A stretch of 64,000 nucleotides of DNA from Calliopum simillimum (Eukaryota > Arthropoda > Insecta > Diptera > Lauxaniidae). The first letter of the stretch is position 1, and the number at the start of each line of letters is the position of its first letter. The notes beneath the pieces were generated by a model. The model was given only the letters and a program-made list of their open reading frames with translations, searched no databases and was not told where the DNA came from. Position numbers and translations under genes: made by a program. The stretch lies in the NCBI GenBank assembly GCA_951812925.1, contig OX638371.1:44366101-44430100 (forward strand). Reading direction: 5' to 3'. Positions 11,492 through 22,301 of the stretch are shown here, in pieces.

Positions 11492-11793
11492 ATGTTCCAA
11501 AAATCACCAACAAAAAACGAAGTCTTACAACATTATGTTAAAATTGAACATAATAAAGAGCTGAAGTTAATCTTAGATTGCAAAACGAGATGGAGTAGTC
11601 TTTTAGATATGCTGCAGCACTTTATTATGCTTGAGAGTAGCATAAAAACAGCTTGTATTGACTTAAAGGTTCCTTCGATCCACTGTAGCGAATTTAAAAT
11701 TATTAAACAATTAGCTCGTACCCTTCAATCAATCAAAATCACTATTGATATAAAGAAAGAAAAATCTGCTTTGAGTAATATCATTTTTGCTAA
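11492..11793 (+). pseudogene. hAT transposase, middle fragment
   Basis: This part of the hAT transposase contains LILDCKTRWSSLLDML, the conserved C-x-TRW-S/N-S segment of the RNase H-like domain, followed by ARTLQSIKITIDI. The N-terminal BED-finger part is absent, so the copy is internally deleted. The frame is interrupted at 11794 by a MITE and resumes at 14265. Confidence 0.8.
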
Positions 11794-14264
11794 AAGGCAC
11801 TTCAGACTAGTTCTCTTATGTTTTTCTGTATGATTTTTTCTCTGTCAATTTTTTATTGTTTTTAATTTATATTGTTGAAATTGTTTTAATTTTTTATTTT
11901 TCAAACAACATTTAAAAATTTGGAAACTCCTATGACTTCTATTTTCAAATAGACTCAAATCTAATATTACGCGCGGTTCCCTAAGGATAATTTTTTTATT
12001 TTTTTGATGACTAAGTGGCATGGAAAAAGAACGAGGCTCGGCTAGCTCCACCGGTGGCCGCGGCTCTCCCTTAATGGAAACGCGTAGACATAGAAAAAAA
12101 AACCATGCCAAAAGAAAACGAATGATCAACAAATAAAAATTCCAGCGAAAACAACCTTAAAGTAAAAAAACTGTTGGGGCCAAGATGTTGGGCCACCCTT
12201 GCGCCTTTATCCCTCCCATCCTATGTAAATCTATGCGCGACCTTTATCGATTTACCCCTATGCTGCTCCCTGTATTCTCACCTCCACCTACTTACCCATA
12301 TTCAACCCCTCAGCATTCCCTTGGGAAAAATTTAACACTTCATTTTTGGTTTTAGGTTTTCACCAAATAAACATTTTGTTTTTAATTAATTTTTCTTCTT
12401 TTCAAAACTTTTCTTAAATTTTTACAAACTTTAAACTGCATAAATCTAATTCATTAATTGGTACGCGCACCATAATTATTAAATGTAATTGACAAAAAGG
12501 TAATATAAAAAAAAAGAGTAGTAATATAATGAAATATATGTTTATATATGAAAAAAAGTTAAATATAGATATATATATAAAGAAAAAATTAAATATAGGT
12601 ATAAAAAAATACGATACTTATGATATGTATGCTGCAGAGGCTGATGAAAATGATGATCGATGTAGCTGCTGTTGACGACGTTGTTGTTGTTGCCGACGTG
12701 GTTGTTGTTGTAATTAGTGTTGTTTTGTTTCTTTGTTGGTTTTATCGTGGTCTTTTCTTATAAATTTTTCTTTGTATTTTTGTATGTTTTAGTTTTTAGT
12801 TTTCTTTTCAGTTTTACTTTAAATGTCCTTTTTGGTATTTCTATTTTTTTATTTTCTAACTCCTTTTTTTATTTTTTTGTTCACTACAAATGCGTCAAAT
12901 TAACTTTATTTTGTAACAATTCGCTTTTAATTATCCAATAGAATTTTGTTGTTTTTGTGCAATTGTGTGCTTAACAATTTCTTAAGGCAGGTTTTCACAT
13001 TTGACATTTTTATTCGTTTGCTGCTTTTTCTTCGATCTTAAGTTTTTGACGTTTTCTCACTCGATTGTATTTACTTTTCTACCACGTTCTTTAGATTCAC
13101 AGCATATTACCTTGTTGTGCGTATTATTTTAATAAAAATTTAGTTCAATTAAGTAATTCCGGTGTTTATTTTTGCATTTAGTTTTTATTGCACAAAATGT
13201 TTTTGCGATAGAACAGAAATTTTGCAGTATGAAGTTTGTGTCGTTCTGTTGTCCATTTTTGAATTTTTATAAAATATAGTTTATGCTTTTTTTTTTACAT
13301 GTATAAAACCTTTTTTTTTATTTGGTTATATACTAATAAAAATATTTTTAACGAAGTTAACATAATTATCAAGGTTTACTCAACACATTTATGATAAATA
13401 TTCTTTAGCATGCAGCTTGGAAAAAGTAAAGTTTACTTTGTTAAAAACTGCTTTAATTAGTATCATAATTTTCACACTTAACTTTTTTTGACATTCATGA
13501 TATATATTCTTTAGCATGCAGCTGGTAAAAGTTAAGTTTTCTTTGTTAAAAACTGTTTTAATCCTCATAATTTTCACACTTAACTTTTTTTTTTTTTTGC
13601 TAATGAAAATCACAAATTTTCCACAAACTTTAAGCCATTTTTTTATGAATTTTTATTCAAAAAAAAAAATATTACACGCGGTTGCAATCAAATTTTTTTA
13701 ACACGAACTAACTTTTCGACTGCGCGCTCGACCGACCGCTCAATTTTACTGCTGAAACCTGACTGACTCCACGCTCATCGCAACCGTTTTTCGTTAGCGA
13801 AAAAAGATGATGCAATCTTTCTTAATTATTGCGTATATGTTTTTTCCCTCATATCATGCACCAATACACACACAAAAAAAATCTTCACACATATTTGATC
13901 ACCATTGGTATCTCGCTCTCAGTCGTTCCTGAGGCTGCGCGCGCAAGCAAGACAAGAACTTTGTTTTTTTTTTTGTCTTGTTTTTTTGTAAGTCAAATTC
14001 AATGATTTTTGTAGCATACCATATAATATAATGTTTTTGGAATTTTGTGTGGGCACTGTTGCGTGAGAGAAAAAACGTACATACAGGGTGCGGCGAAAAA
14101 TAAGTTTCGCGGTACAACCGTAACACTAATGCCAAAATAACTCATATGAGTTTTCTTCTGATAAATCATTTGTGTTATAAATTTACATTTCCACTATCAG
14201 AGTTGCCATATTTGACAACTCATACGAGTTTCTGTATGACTTCTCAGATAGTCTCAAGCGGCTT
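11794..14264. mobile_element. Harbinger-like MITE split by a later insertion
   Basis: The ends are AAGGCACTTCAGACTA at 11794 and the near-complement AGTCTCAAGCGGCTT ending at 14264, with TAA duplicated at 11791-11793 and 14265-14267. A TAA duplication suits the PIF/Harbinger group (TWA targets). A second, uninterrupted copy of about 322 bp lies at 35273-35594 and shows where this one was split. The interrupting segment is 11966-14125. Confidence 0.75.
11966..14125 (-). repeat. Probable solo LTR, about 2.2 kb
   Basis: This segment is absent from the sister MITE at 35.4 kb and is flanked by CTAAT at 11961-11965 and 14126-14130, a 5-bp duplication. On the minus strand it starts TGTTACGG and ends CGTAAT, resembling the TGTTAACC...TTTAAT ends of the surrounding Ty3 LTRs. 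It has no open frame with a recognisable domain. It contains a TTG-rich microsatellite near 12685-12715 and long T-rich tracts. A solo LTR of a Ty3-type element is the simplest reading; another 5-bp-TSD element is possible. Confidence 0.5.
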
Positions 14265-14750
14265 TAAGCTCGTGGAAAGAATTTTATCTGACATTTTTTC
14301 ATTTTTGACAAGTCCCAATAATGACTTCTGTAAAGCTCTATCTTTAAATCTCATTAAAGTAGAGATAAAACGTATTCTCTCTAGATTTGAAACTGAAACT
14401 TCTTGCGAAATTGAGGACAATAGCCATAGAGTTAAAGTAAACTCATCAATAAACTTGAAAGAAAAATTAAATCTAGTTTTGAATACCACTTCAAAAAATT
14501 TATTTTCTAGAAAGTCTTATAATTTATCCGACGTTTTAATGAAAGCAATTGATTTATTTTGTAATGTGGTGATAGGGGTTATTTCCTCCAGAAAACATTC
14601 GATTATCTTTCTTCAATTCAACCAACAAGTGTTGAATCAGAAAGATGCTTTTCGTGTGCAGGTTATTTACGTAATAAATTTAGATCTAAATTGGATGATA
14701 AAATAATAAATGCTTTAATTTTCCTAAAATCATATTTTAATAATAAATAA
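14265..14750 (+). pseudogene. hAT transposase C-terminus with dimerisation domain
   Basis: This resumes the transposase after the MITE. Residues LVERILSDIFSFL and KVEIKRILSRFE come first. After a frame change, 14622-14750 encodes the hAT dimerisation motif PTSVESERCFSCAG followed by LRNKFRSKLDDKIINALIF and a stop at 14748. In hAT enzymes this hydrophobic C-terminal block mediates multimer formation. Confidence 0.85.
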
Positions 14751-15456
14751 TAAAACTGATTAAAACAAAAGTTAATTCTTCCAAGTCCAACACTTGCTAA
14801 AACTTTGATCTCACTATTTTATATAATTAAATATGTATGATATTTTATGTATCAATACCTTAGAGCGCTATAGTCCTATCTCCACTTTTTGCGATTTTTG
14901 CAGATATGGTATCTTTGTGGGCTTCTTTACCGAGTGGAAATCTGTGGGATGCCAAAATACCACTAAAACACCGAAATATTCGAGAATTAAGAAAAATTCT
15001 ATCTCCAAACTGTAATTTTTTGAAGAGCGCCACTGTGCTATCTCCTCTGAATATTCAAATAAGTCACATTTTTAAGAAAACTAGCCTTCCCTGCCCGCTT
15101 CGCTAGGCATGTTTGTTTTGTTTTTTCATTCCCAATAGCTTATAAGATATAGATAAAAGCGTTCATTTATACCACTGTATTATGGAAAAGTTAATTTCAT
15201 TTTAAACCATCTCAAACCATCGTCCACTATCGATAGTTTGCGAGCTCTACCAAGTTCTGCCCTCCCCTATTTTTTATCTTTCTGACTTAGTATAAAAATA
15301 AGTCAATGGGAATGATTTTTTAAAATTTAATTTGTTTTTAATTAATTTTGTAATTTATAAATGTTTTCTTTTAATGATTCAAATTTTTTGTTCATTTTTT
15401 TTAATTTGTTACTAAGGAGTTCATTCTGTAAAAAAAAAAAAAATATCTGCGACTCG

Positions 15457-16596
15457 CTAAACATTACCATTTCTGCGATGAAGAATTATATCACGTGTGT
15501 TAAATTCTTCGCCAACTATAACGATCGCCACTTCGTCAATTGTTGGTGTATTGTATCGTCTTTCGTGTTGTCCGAAAGGTGTTTTATCTGCTCTTATTAT
15601 AACTTTGTACTCATCTGCTGGCATTTGGTCAAGGGCAGTTCTAAACAATTGAATCAATTCGTTGTGTTGATCGAATAAAGTTTGTAATGCAGCGACAACT
15701 TCTCGTCTAGTGCCCGTATTGTATAGACAACGTTGATCTATTTGTTCATCTGTGTTTCCCATGAAATAAATTTGAAGAAATGTATGGTCCGTATCTGGCA
15801 ATGGTAGTAATGATCCAGCATGATGATATATTTGACCTTGTACTTTGAATGTTGGCATATAGTTGTCGCTCACGATATTCGTTGCACCGAATGATGTCAT
15901 TTGGAAACATGAATTGTACTTGCGTATATTCGTTAAAAAATGTTTTGATTCGCTCGTGTCGCCTGATACCAACTTTGATAATGGTTCGGGTGGTAGACGT
16001 AATTCTGGTAATTTAACTTTTCCACCAGCACAGCACATTCCTGGTGATTCATTCTTAAATTTGAATGCACTGCAATATGTGCATAGTTCATTCATTTTTC
16101 CAATAACCACACTTGGATAAATGCTGTAATTATAGTTAGCATTGTAATGGAATGCACTGAGGTATAAGTCAGCGTGAGTGGTTCGTCTGGATCGAGCAGT
16201 GTACATTCGGATGGCAAGCAGTCTGGATTCGCGTTGCACGTTTGTTTCCGATGAACGGGCTCGAGCATGAAGTTCTCTGTCGGTTTCCAATCTTGCATTT
16301 CGTTGCTCGTTTATTTCCGAAGAACGGGCTCTATCATGAACTTCACGGTTGGATTCCAATCTTGCAGTTCGATGCTTGTTTGTTTCCGATAAACGGGCTC
16401 GAGCATGAAGTTCTCGGTCGGTTTCTAATCTTGCATTTCGTTGCTCGTTAGTTTCCAATGAACGCGCTTGAGCATGAAGCTTTCGGTCGGATTCCAATCT
16501 TGCTTCTCGTTATTCGTTTGTTTTAGAGTTTCGTTTTGCCTTTTTCTGTCGTGCTTGAGACGTAGAACGACCGAGCGCTCGTTTTTTGGGAGGCAT
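15457..16596 (-). pseudogene. Helitron Rep/helicase N-terminal part
   Basis: This is the N-terminus of the rolling-circle transposition protein. The start is MPPKKRALGRSTS at 16596, followed by a TAA at about 16510. The frame is then open to 15457. It contains five repeats of the charged unit E/Q-R-x-A-R-L-E-x-D-R-E-x-H, then YCSAFKFKNESPGMCC, LPPEPL, FQMTSFGATNIV and FKVQGQIYHHAGSLLP, all hallmarks of animal Helitron proteins just ahead of the helitron-like N domain. It ends at RRNGNV near a run of T at 15430-15442, so the Rep HUH motif and the helicase are missing. Confidence 0.85.
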
Positions 16597-16950
16597 AACT
16601 GCACAGAAATTGCGTTGAAATGTTTTGATAATAAATTTAAATATGTTGAGCGTTGATCAACAAATGGCATTGAAAATTAATTTAAATTTTTTGAGAGTTG
16701 ATCAGCAATCAAAATTTCGAATGAATTCAAAAAAGCTACTCTCTTACTCTTGATTATGTTCACAAATTCACTGAGAATAATGTAAAAAATAAGTGTTTGG
16801 AAGATTACGAAAACAATGTTGATTCCTTTTACCATGAAATGCATGAAAAAGGGACATGTTCCGCCTATTTTGTTATTGAAGGAAAGTTAATTTCGTTTCA
16901 AATCATCTTAAAAATTCCGAATAGCTTAGCTAGTGTGTCCCAGGAATCCA

Positions 16951-17543
16951 TCAATTAAGGCTTGTTGATAGTTCGCCATAGATGCTTTTCTTGTAGTACA
17001 TTTAGATATTCTTCGTTTTGACTATGAAACCATCGGGTGACCTTCGGGATCCTTCGATTATTCCACAAAATTATCAATTAAGGCTTGTTGATAGTTCGCC
17101 ATAGATGCTTTTCTTGTAGTACATTTAGATATTCTTCGTTTTGACTATGAAACCATCGGGTGACCTTCGGGAACCTTCGATTATTCCAAAAAATTATCAA
17201 TTAAGGCTTGTTGATAGTTCGCCACAGATGTTTTGCCTTTAATATGCCTAGATATTCTTCGTTTTGGCTATGAAGCCTTCGGGTGACCTTCGGCAACCTT
17301 TGAGTGTCACGGGAAACTGTTAATTAAAATTTTTTTAGAGACTTTTTCCCTCTCGAATACTTCGATATTCTTCGTTTTGACTGTAAAACCTTCGGGTGAC
17401 CTTCAAGAACCTTCGGGTGCCAGAGAAAAATATCAGTTAAGGATTGTTGGTAGTGTGCCATAGATGTTTCTCTCTAGTATATCCAGATATTCTTCGTTTT
17501 GACTATGAAGCCTTCGGGTGATCTTCGGAAACCTTCGTGTATA
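16951..17543. repeat. 123-bp minisatellite inside the Helitron
   Basis: About five tandem units start near 16951, 17074, 17197, 17320 and 17425. The first three are exactly 123 bp apart and almost identical; the last two are diverged and shorter. Each unit contains TTAAGGCTTGTTGATAGTTC, ATATTCTTCGTTTTGACTA and GGGTGACCTTCGG. A fragment of the same unit occurs at 43.6-44.05 kb. Internal minisatellites are common in fly Helitron derivatives. Confidence 0.9.
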
Positions 17544-18715
17544 GCCTAAGCTATGCAATTTAATTTAAGGATGATTTGGTGTAAATTTCAGGTGAATCGA
17601 TTAAGCAGTCTCTGAGAAAAAGCAATTTAACAAATTTTTGTATGAGGGCCACCCTTAATATGCACCCTGACAATTTTTTTTTTTTTTCTTAGAAATCTTC
17701 GCGGGCATGTTCAACCAATTCCTTATGTTTCAACGCAATCAGATGAACGGTCTCTAAGAAAATGCGATTTAAAACAAATTTTTATATGAGGGCCACCCTT
17801 AATATGCACCCTAACGGAATAAATAGTATCCTATGTCCGTTTCCTGGCTCTAAGCTACCTCCTCACCAATTTTCAAACATATCGGTAAAGCCGTTCTTGA
17901 GTTATAAATAGTGTAACTAACACGACTTTCTTTTATATATATAGATTTTTCCTTTTTTTTCGTCTTTTCTACACGTTTCATGACATTTTACATCTTTTTA
18001 GTGGAAACATTTTTTTTTCACCCAAAGGTCAGAACCAGAAATTTTTGAAACTTTCTTGTTTTTTCCATGATTCGAAAAAAAACGCACACTAGTCGCTCAT
18101 AAAATTAACTAAATGTGTAGTTTATTTGAATAGTAGTGCAATTCCATATAATTTGTTAAATTGATTTTGTTAAAAAATAAATAAAAGAATTTTTTAACAT
18201 AAAATTGTGTTAAAATATACTAAGGTAAAATTATTGCACGTATAGTTTTTTCAAAATCGCAGCCAACTTTAAATAACCACTGTTTGAAGTATTCTTTTTG
18301 CATTTCCCAATAATTGAAAAAATTGAGATAGGACTATAGCGCTCTATGGTATCGATATGTATTTAACTAAGCATATAATGCTGCAATGTACCTTTATGCT
18401 TGTTTTTGAAGCAAATAAGTATTTATGAATTTTTGTTTTTTAAAAAAGGCGTGAATAAATAATAAAATGTACCTGCTTTTAGAAATTGTTCTTTAATATT
18501 TTTGACACTTTTTAAATAAAATATCTTTGTAGGGGTGTAGTAGGGGTATATAAGACAAAATATTAGGAATTTTTAATACTAAATTCTGTCTATTTAGGAA
18601 GAAAAAAAAATTCATACAAATTCCGAAAAATCCCGGGATCCCGGGATTCAAAATTTCTCGATCCCGAAATCCCGGGATCGCAAAAAGTCCAAAAATTGGA
18701 ATCCCTAGTACAAAC

Positions 18716-20296
18716 ATTTCATCGTCTGGTAAGACATTAATTTGTATGTTTGATATTTGATTTCGAAATTTTACAGTGCACTTGATTTTATCAAGAATCT
18801 TGAGTTTCCGTCCACTCATACCGTTGTAAATTGTTTTCGGCACTTTCGGCATAATGTCCTCTCTTGGGACCAACGACTGCTTTATTAAGCTAATTGGACT
18901 ACCGGTGTCAAAAAGGGAAAGAAATTGTTTAAAATCTGCACTCCCTACCAAATCATTTTTAAAGGCAATACATAACGATTTTATAGCTTCTATAATTGAA
19001 TCGTCATCAGGATCATAAACGGCAGCAACATAGTCATCCGCAATCGGCTTTAAAATTTTCCTTGGGTTACGGCATGAATAGTGATCATGGCCCATCTGCC
19101 GACAGCGGAAGCAGGATCCCTTTGGTCTGAGCGGATACGGACAATTTGGTTTAATATGGCCCGTTCGAGAGCAATTATAGCATAATGTTGAAGTATTCTC
19201 AGCATCTTTATTAATATTTTGTTTCAAAGCTGGTGCTTTAGGTGCAAAAGCAGTTGCACTGCGTCCACTCAAATTGGTCATGACTGGCTTTAAGTATTTT
19301 TGCTGGAAACGATTGACCAATTTTTTCAATTCGTCCAATGTACGGGCTCCCATTAGTAAGTTGATGTTGGTGACGTTGTTACCGATACCATCAATGATAA
19401 AGTCAATAACTTCAGTTTCATGGATGTCCGACTGCTTTGCCATCGACTGCATAATCAAAATGAAACAATGAAGTGATTCTCACGTCTGTTCCAACGACGT
19501 TGTGCTAGCATTCGATAAACATCTTGGCGGCTATCTGCGATATCAAATTCGTCGATGAGAGCTGATTTCAATGCATTGTAATTCAAAGCTGATGTAGACG
19601 TGCAGTCCCATCAAGTGAACGGCGCAAACTTAACAATTTAAAATGATCATCGGCATTGACTGAGCTCATAACCTCTTCAAAATCGCGAAAGAACGTATGC
19701 ACTGTTTGTATCGAGTTGTCACCGCTGAACTTAGGAACGGCATGTTCAACATCAGAAAAGCATACCTTACTTTCGGTGCGAACATCAACGTTGCTTTCTA
19801 GATCACGTATTTGTTTCTGCAGCTGTAGAATTTCTCGGCGTTTTTTGAGCAGTTCCACTTCCTGATCGAGTTCATTCAACGAAATGTCGGAATCTGAAAT
19901 GCTTCTAGCACAACCCAAATCAGTGGCACCATCAAAATGAACGTCTTTGGCGGCAGCTGATTTATCGGCGTTTTCAGTACTCTTATCAGCACAACTATTT
20001 TCAGCATCAGCAGCGGCAGCAGTATTAGCGGCAAACATATTTTTAGCAGCACCGGCAGAGCTACCGGCGGAAATATTTTCAGCAGCGACGGCAGGATTAT
20101 CGGCAGCGATGGCGTTAGCATCTGCATTTTGAATCATTTCATCGGATTCCAAATTGATGTCATCTGTGGATCCTACGTCAAGGCCAGAATTTTCATACAG
20201 GCGCTTGAGCTGCGCAACCGTAGCTGTTGCTGGAAATCCCACGCCGGCAGTGCTTAATGCGTTTTGCAGCATTTGCTTCGTGATTTGCTTAGGCAT
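18716..20296 (-). pseudogene. Ty3/gypsy gag and protease
   Basis: This encodes the structural gag protein and, fused at its C-terminus, most of the aspartic protease. The start at 20296 (MPKQITKQMLQNALS) opens a SAP-like N-terminus, then an alanine-rich low-complexity region and a coiled-coil segment (ELLKKRREILQLQKQI). The core PKFSGDNS and FFRDFEEVMSS follow. Frameshifts lie near 19590 and 19470. The 19458 frame continues with two zinc knuckles (CYNCSRTGHIKPNC and CFRCRQMGHDHYSC) and the protease active site LFDTGSPISLI near 18905. The hAT element at 18707 cuts the protease before its flap-end ILGRG motif. Confidence 0.9.
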
Positions 20297-20372
20297 TTTT
20301 CGTTTTTTTGTTTAAATAATTTTTTCCGTGGAGACTTTGAATAAATTTGACTTCATTACCCCACCCTGAGAT

Positions 20373-20580
20373 ATTAAAGACTTAAGATTTATGATTTTAT
20401 TTAAGATTTTTAATTAACACGATGTTTGTTCGTTGAGTGTCCAAAGAAGAAGAAGGAAACAAAAAGGAGGATACAAATGCCAAAAAAAAGGCAGGGTTGT
20501 ATACTGTAGGCAGGGTTGCATTTCGCATTGTTTAGGAGGGAACGATAGGCAGGGATGTTTGTTATAAAATGAGGTTAACA
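20373..20580 (-). repeat. 5' LTR of Ty3/gypsy element
   Basis: A 208-bp copy of the 7039-7259 repeat, starting TGTTAACCTC on the minus strand at 20580. It is followed on the plus strand by CTTTT (20581-20585), matching the duplication at 7034-7038. Confidence 0.9.
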
Positions 20581-20585
20581 CTTTT

Positions 20586-21900
20586 CACTTTATTGCTTAG
20601 AATCAACTCACTTGCAGCACTCTTGATCAGCTTCTTTTATACCTGTATGAACGTTCTAGCATTGGAATAATGAAAAATCTGGCAACATCTCGTTGATTCA
20701 CATAAAATTCCCTCGGCTTGATATCAGGCATTATTGTTTTTCTTTTTATTGACATCTCGAACTGTCAGGTACTTTCGTGAAGTTTCTTTCCATTTATTTG
20801 TGCTAAAGGCATTTTCGTCACTCTATTGAATTTACATAGGTATTTTCATAACTCTATGTAATTCAAATTTTTTATTCAAAATAAATCAAGTTTTATATGA
20901 ATTATCCAATCTTTAAGCCTTTGGTGTAAAAACGAAGCTTTGATCATGGTGCATAAAAGTACAAATATTTTTTAGTTCAATATAAAATTTTTTTTTTTAA
21001 TTTTGTTTCGAAAGAGTATCATGTGATTAAGTGTTTTCTTTTCTCCAAAAAATTCTGCATTTTTCTGCAATCTTTCTGAATGTCGCTTTTTTTCGTTCGT
21101 TTCTAAAAAAAATTCTGAACTGTAAAACAAATCGTGTTCGTTTCTAAAATATGATGCATTCAAAAAGCAAAAAATGTATAATTTTTTGACAAGTCATATT
21201 CGAAGGTGCAAAGAATTCGCATTCAAATGCGGCGAACTGTAGGGAAAGAAAGATATTTTAATTGGCTTTTAAACGCAATATATGTAAATTACTTGAAAAT
21301 TGGGAAAAGAAACACTACGTTTCAATATCTATTGTTGAAGACTTAGAATTTCTTGTGAATTTTAAAACAAAAGTCTCTCGAAAGTAAACAACTGTGTAGT
21401 CAACATCTCATCATTGAGAAAAATTTTGCATTTTTTCTGTTCTATTGTAAACAAGAACAGGTCAACATTTTTTGACTTCAGGTCAAAATTTAAAAAATTC
21501 TGCATCTTGAGAGAGCAGAATTTTTAGTCGAGAAGAGAAAACGCTATAAGATAGGCACTTCCAGTTTCCTCAGTACAAATAAGTGATTTTTCCAATAAAA
21601 TAGCCATTAAAATAAATCTGCAACACCTATTTACATTTTTTTTTTCGGGATTGTAATCACAGCTTTTTCCTGCCCTTGTCGTTTTTTTCGAATTCTTACA
21701 GTCAAAACAATGGCAACCCTGTGACTTGCAAGTTGACATATTTATATCGGTGCGAATAATTTACAAATTTTAAACAAATAAAAAACATAAAATCAAGCGA
21801 ATCAGCTGGAATTTGTTGTCATCACAACGTCGTTGTCTTCCCGCATAGGAGAAAATTGAAGTTCATCACTTTTGTTTGTGAGATTATCTCTTTGGAGTTG
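20586..21900. other. AT-rich stretch without a recognised gene
   Basis: No protein family, RNA gene or clear repeat boundary was recognised. Short open frames (for example 21524-21739 minus) have no motif and look like chance. Part of the right end may be 5' flank of the LINE that follows. Confidence 0.5.
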
Positions 21901-22301
21901 TGGTGGTAAGAAACCAGTTTTGGCGCTTATAAGAGGGTGGCGGAGCTGCTGAGAAACCAGTTTTGGCGCATAGGAAAAGGTGGTGCGGCTGTCAGGCTGA
22001 TGTGTTTGTTGTTACTCGTTCTCCGCTGTTATGATGAGAATTGCATTGTTTGCATTGGAAAAAAGTGAGTAAAAAACAAAAATAAAAAGAACTCCGAGAC
22101 TCCTTCAGACAGATCAGCTGTTTGCTGTCAATATACATGAATACTGTACTCCAATAAAGCAAATTATATTTTCGCCTAAAAGTATACTGCAACATTTTTG
22201 TAGTATTTTTTACAATTTAAACATTTATATTGAGTACACTTCGAAACAAAAGCCTCACTGTTTTCCATCGTCGTTGCACATCTATCGACATATCAAACCT
22301 T

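Larger units (their letters stand above)
15081..17945 (-). mobile_element. Helitron with canonical termini, truncated
   Basis: On the minus strand the element starts with TCTATATATATAAAAG at 17945 and ends with a GC-rich hairpin-like segment (AGCGAAGCGGGCAGGG) and CTAG at 15084-15081. The flanking bases are A at the 5' side and T at the 3' side, as Helitrons require. The 5' region (AACTCAAGAACGGCTTTACC and the following TAGCTTAGAGCCAGGAAACG) resembles common insect Helitron 5' ends. It carries the N-terminal third of a Rep/helicase protein and a 123-bp minisatellite, but no helicase, so it is non-autonomous. Confidence 0.8.
14851..18356. mobile_element. TIR element interrupted by a Helitron
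   Basis: About 32-bp inverted ends contain TAGAGCGCTATAGTCCTATC on the left (from 14861) and its complement on the right (to 18346). They extend outward through ATCAATACC and GGTATCGAT. ATGT occurs at 14847-14850 and 18357-18360, a possible 4-bp duplication. There is no transposase. Without the Helitron (15081-17945) it is about 640 bp. The superfamily is undetermined. Confidence 0.65.
11370..18707 (+). mobile_element. hAT transposon with nested insertions
   Basis: The ends are TAGGGATTTCAGTCCCGGG at 11370 and ...GGAATCCCTA at 18707, with an 8-bp duplication GTACAAAC at 11362-11369 and 18708-18715, diagnostic of hAT. Both ends contain repeated ATCCCGGGAT palindromes. Plus-strand fragments of hAT transposase lie at 11492-11793 and 14265-14750. 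Two later insertions fill most of it (11794-14264 and 14851-18356). The element interrupts the Ty3 protease codons, and removing it with one GTACAAAC joins DDEMF to VPIILGRG in frame. Confidence 0.92.
7039..20580 (-). mobile_element. Ty3/gypsy LTR retrotransposon with nested insertions
   Basis: The element runs on the minus strand, with 5' LTR 20373-20580, gag, protease, reverse transcriptase, RNase H, integrase, and 3' LTR 7039-7259. A 5-bp target duplication, CTTTT, lies at 7034-7038 and 20581-20585. The span is 13.5 kb, but about 8.2 kb of it belongs to later insertions: MITEs at 8214-8654 and 8812-9251 and a hAT element at 11370-18707. The host element itself is therefore about 5.3 kb, a normal size for this group. 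It is inactive: gag has frameshifts, the RT has a stop and an altered catalytic box, and integrase is frameshifted. No convincing polypurine tract or primer-binding site was found. Confidence 0.9.

Noticed and set aside
12640..12720. Coding glutamine- or valine-rich repeat
   Set aside because: It is a TTG microsatellite in non-coding sequence with no flanking open frame.
12717..12941. Hydrophobic 74-residue membrane protein
   Set aside because: The phenylalanine-rich translation comes from T-rich DNA; no signal of selection or context.
14146..14706. Single 186-residue gene
   Set aside because: It joins MITE sequence to hAT transposase in one frame by chance, and its C-terminus is out of frame with the real dimerisation motif.
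16951..17543. CRISPR-like array
   Set aside because: The units are contiguous 123-bp tandem repeats without spacers, in eukaryotic DNA.
20340..20372. Primer-binding site
   Set aside because: A TGGGGTAATG stretch follows the 5' LTR, but I could not match it to a tRNA 3' end with confidence.
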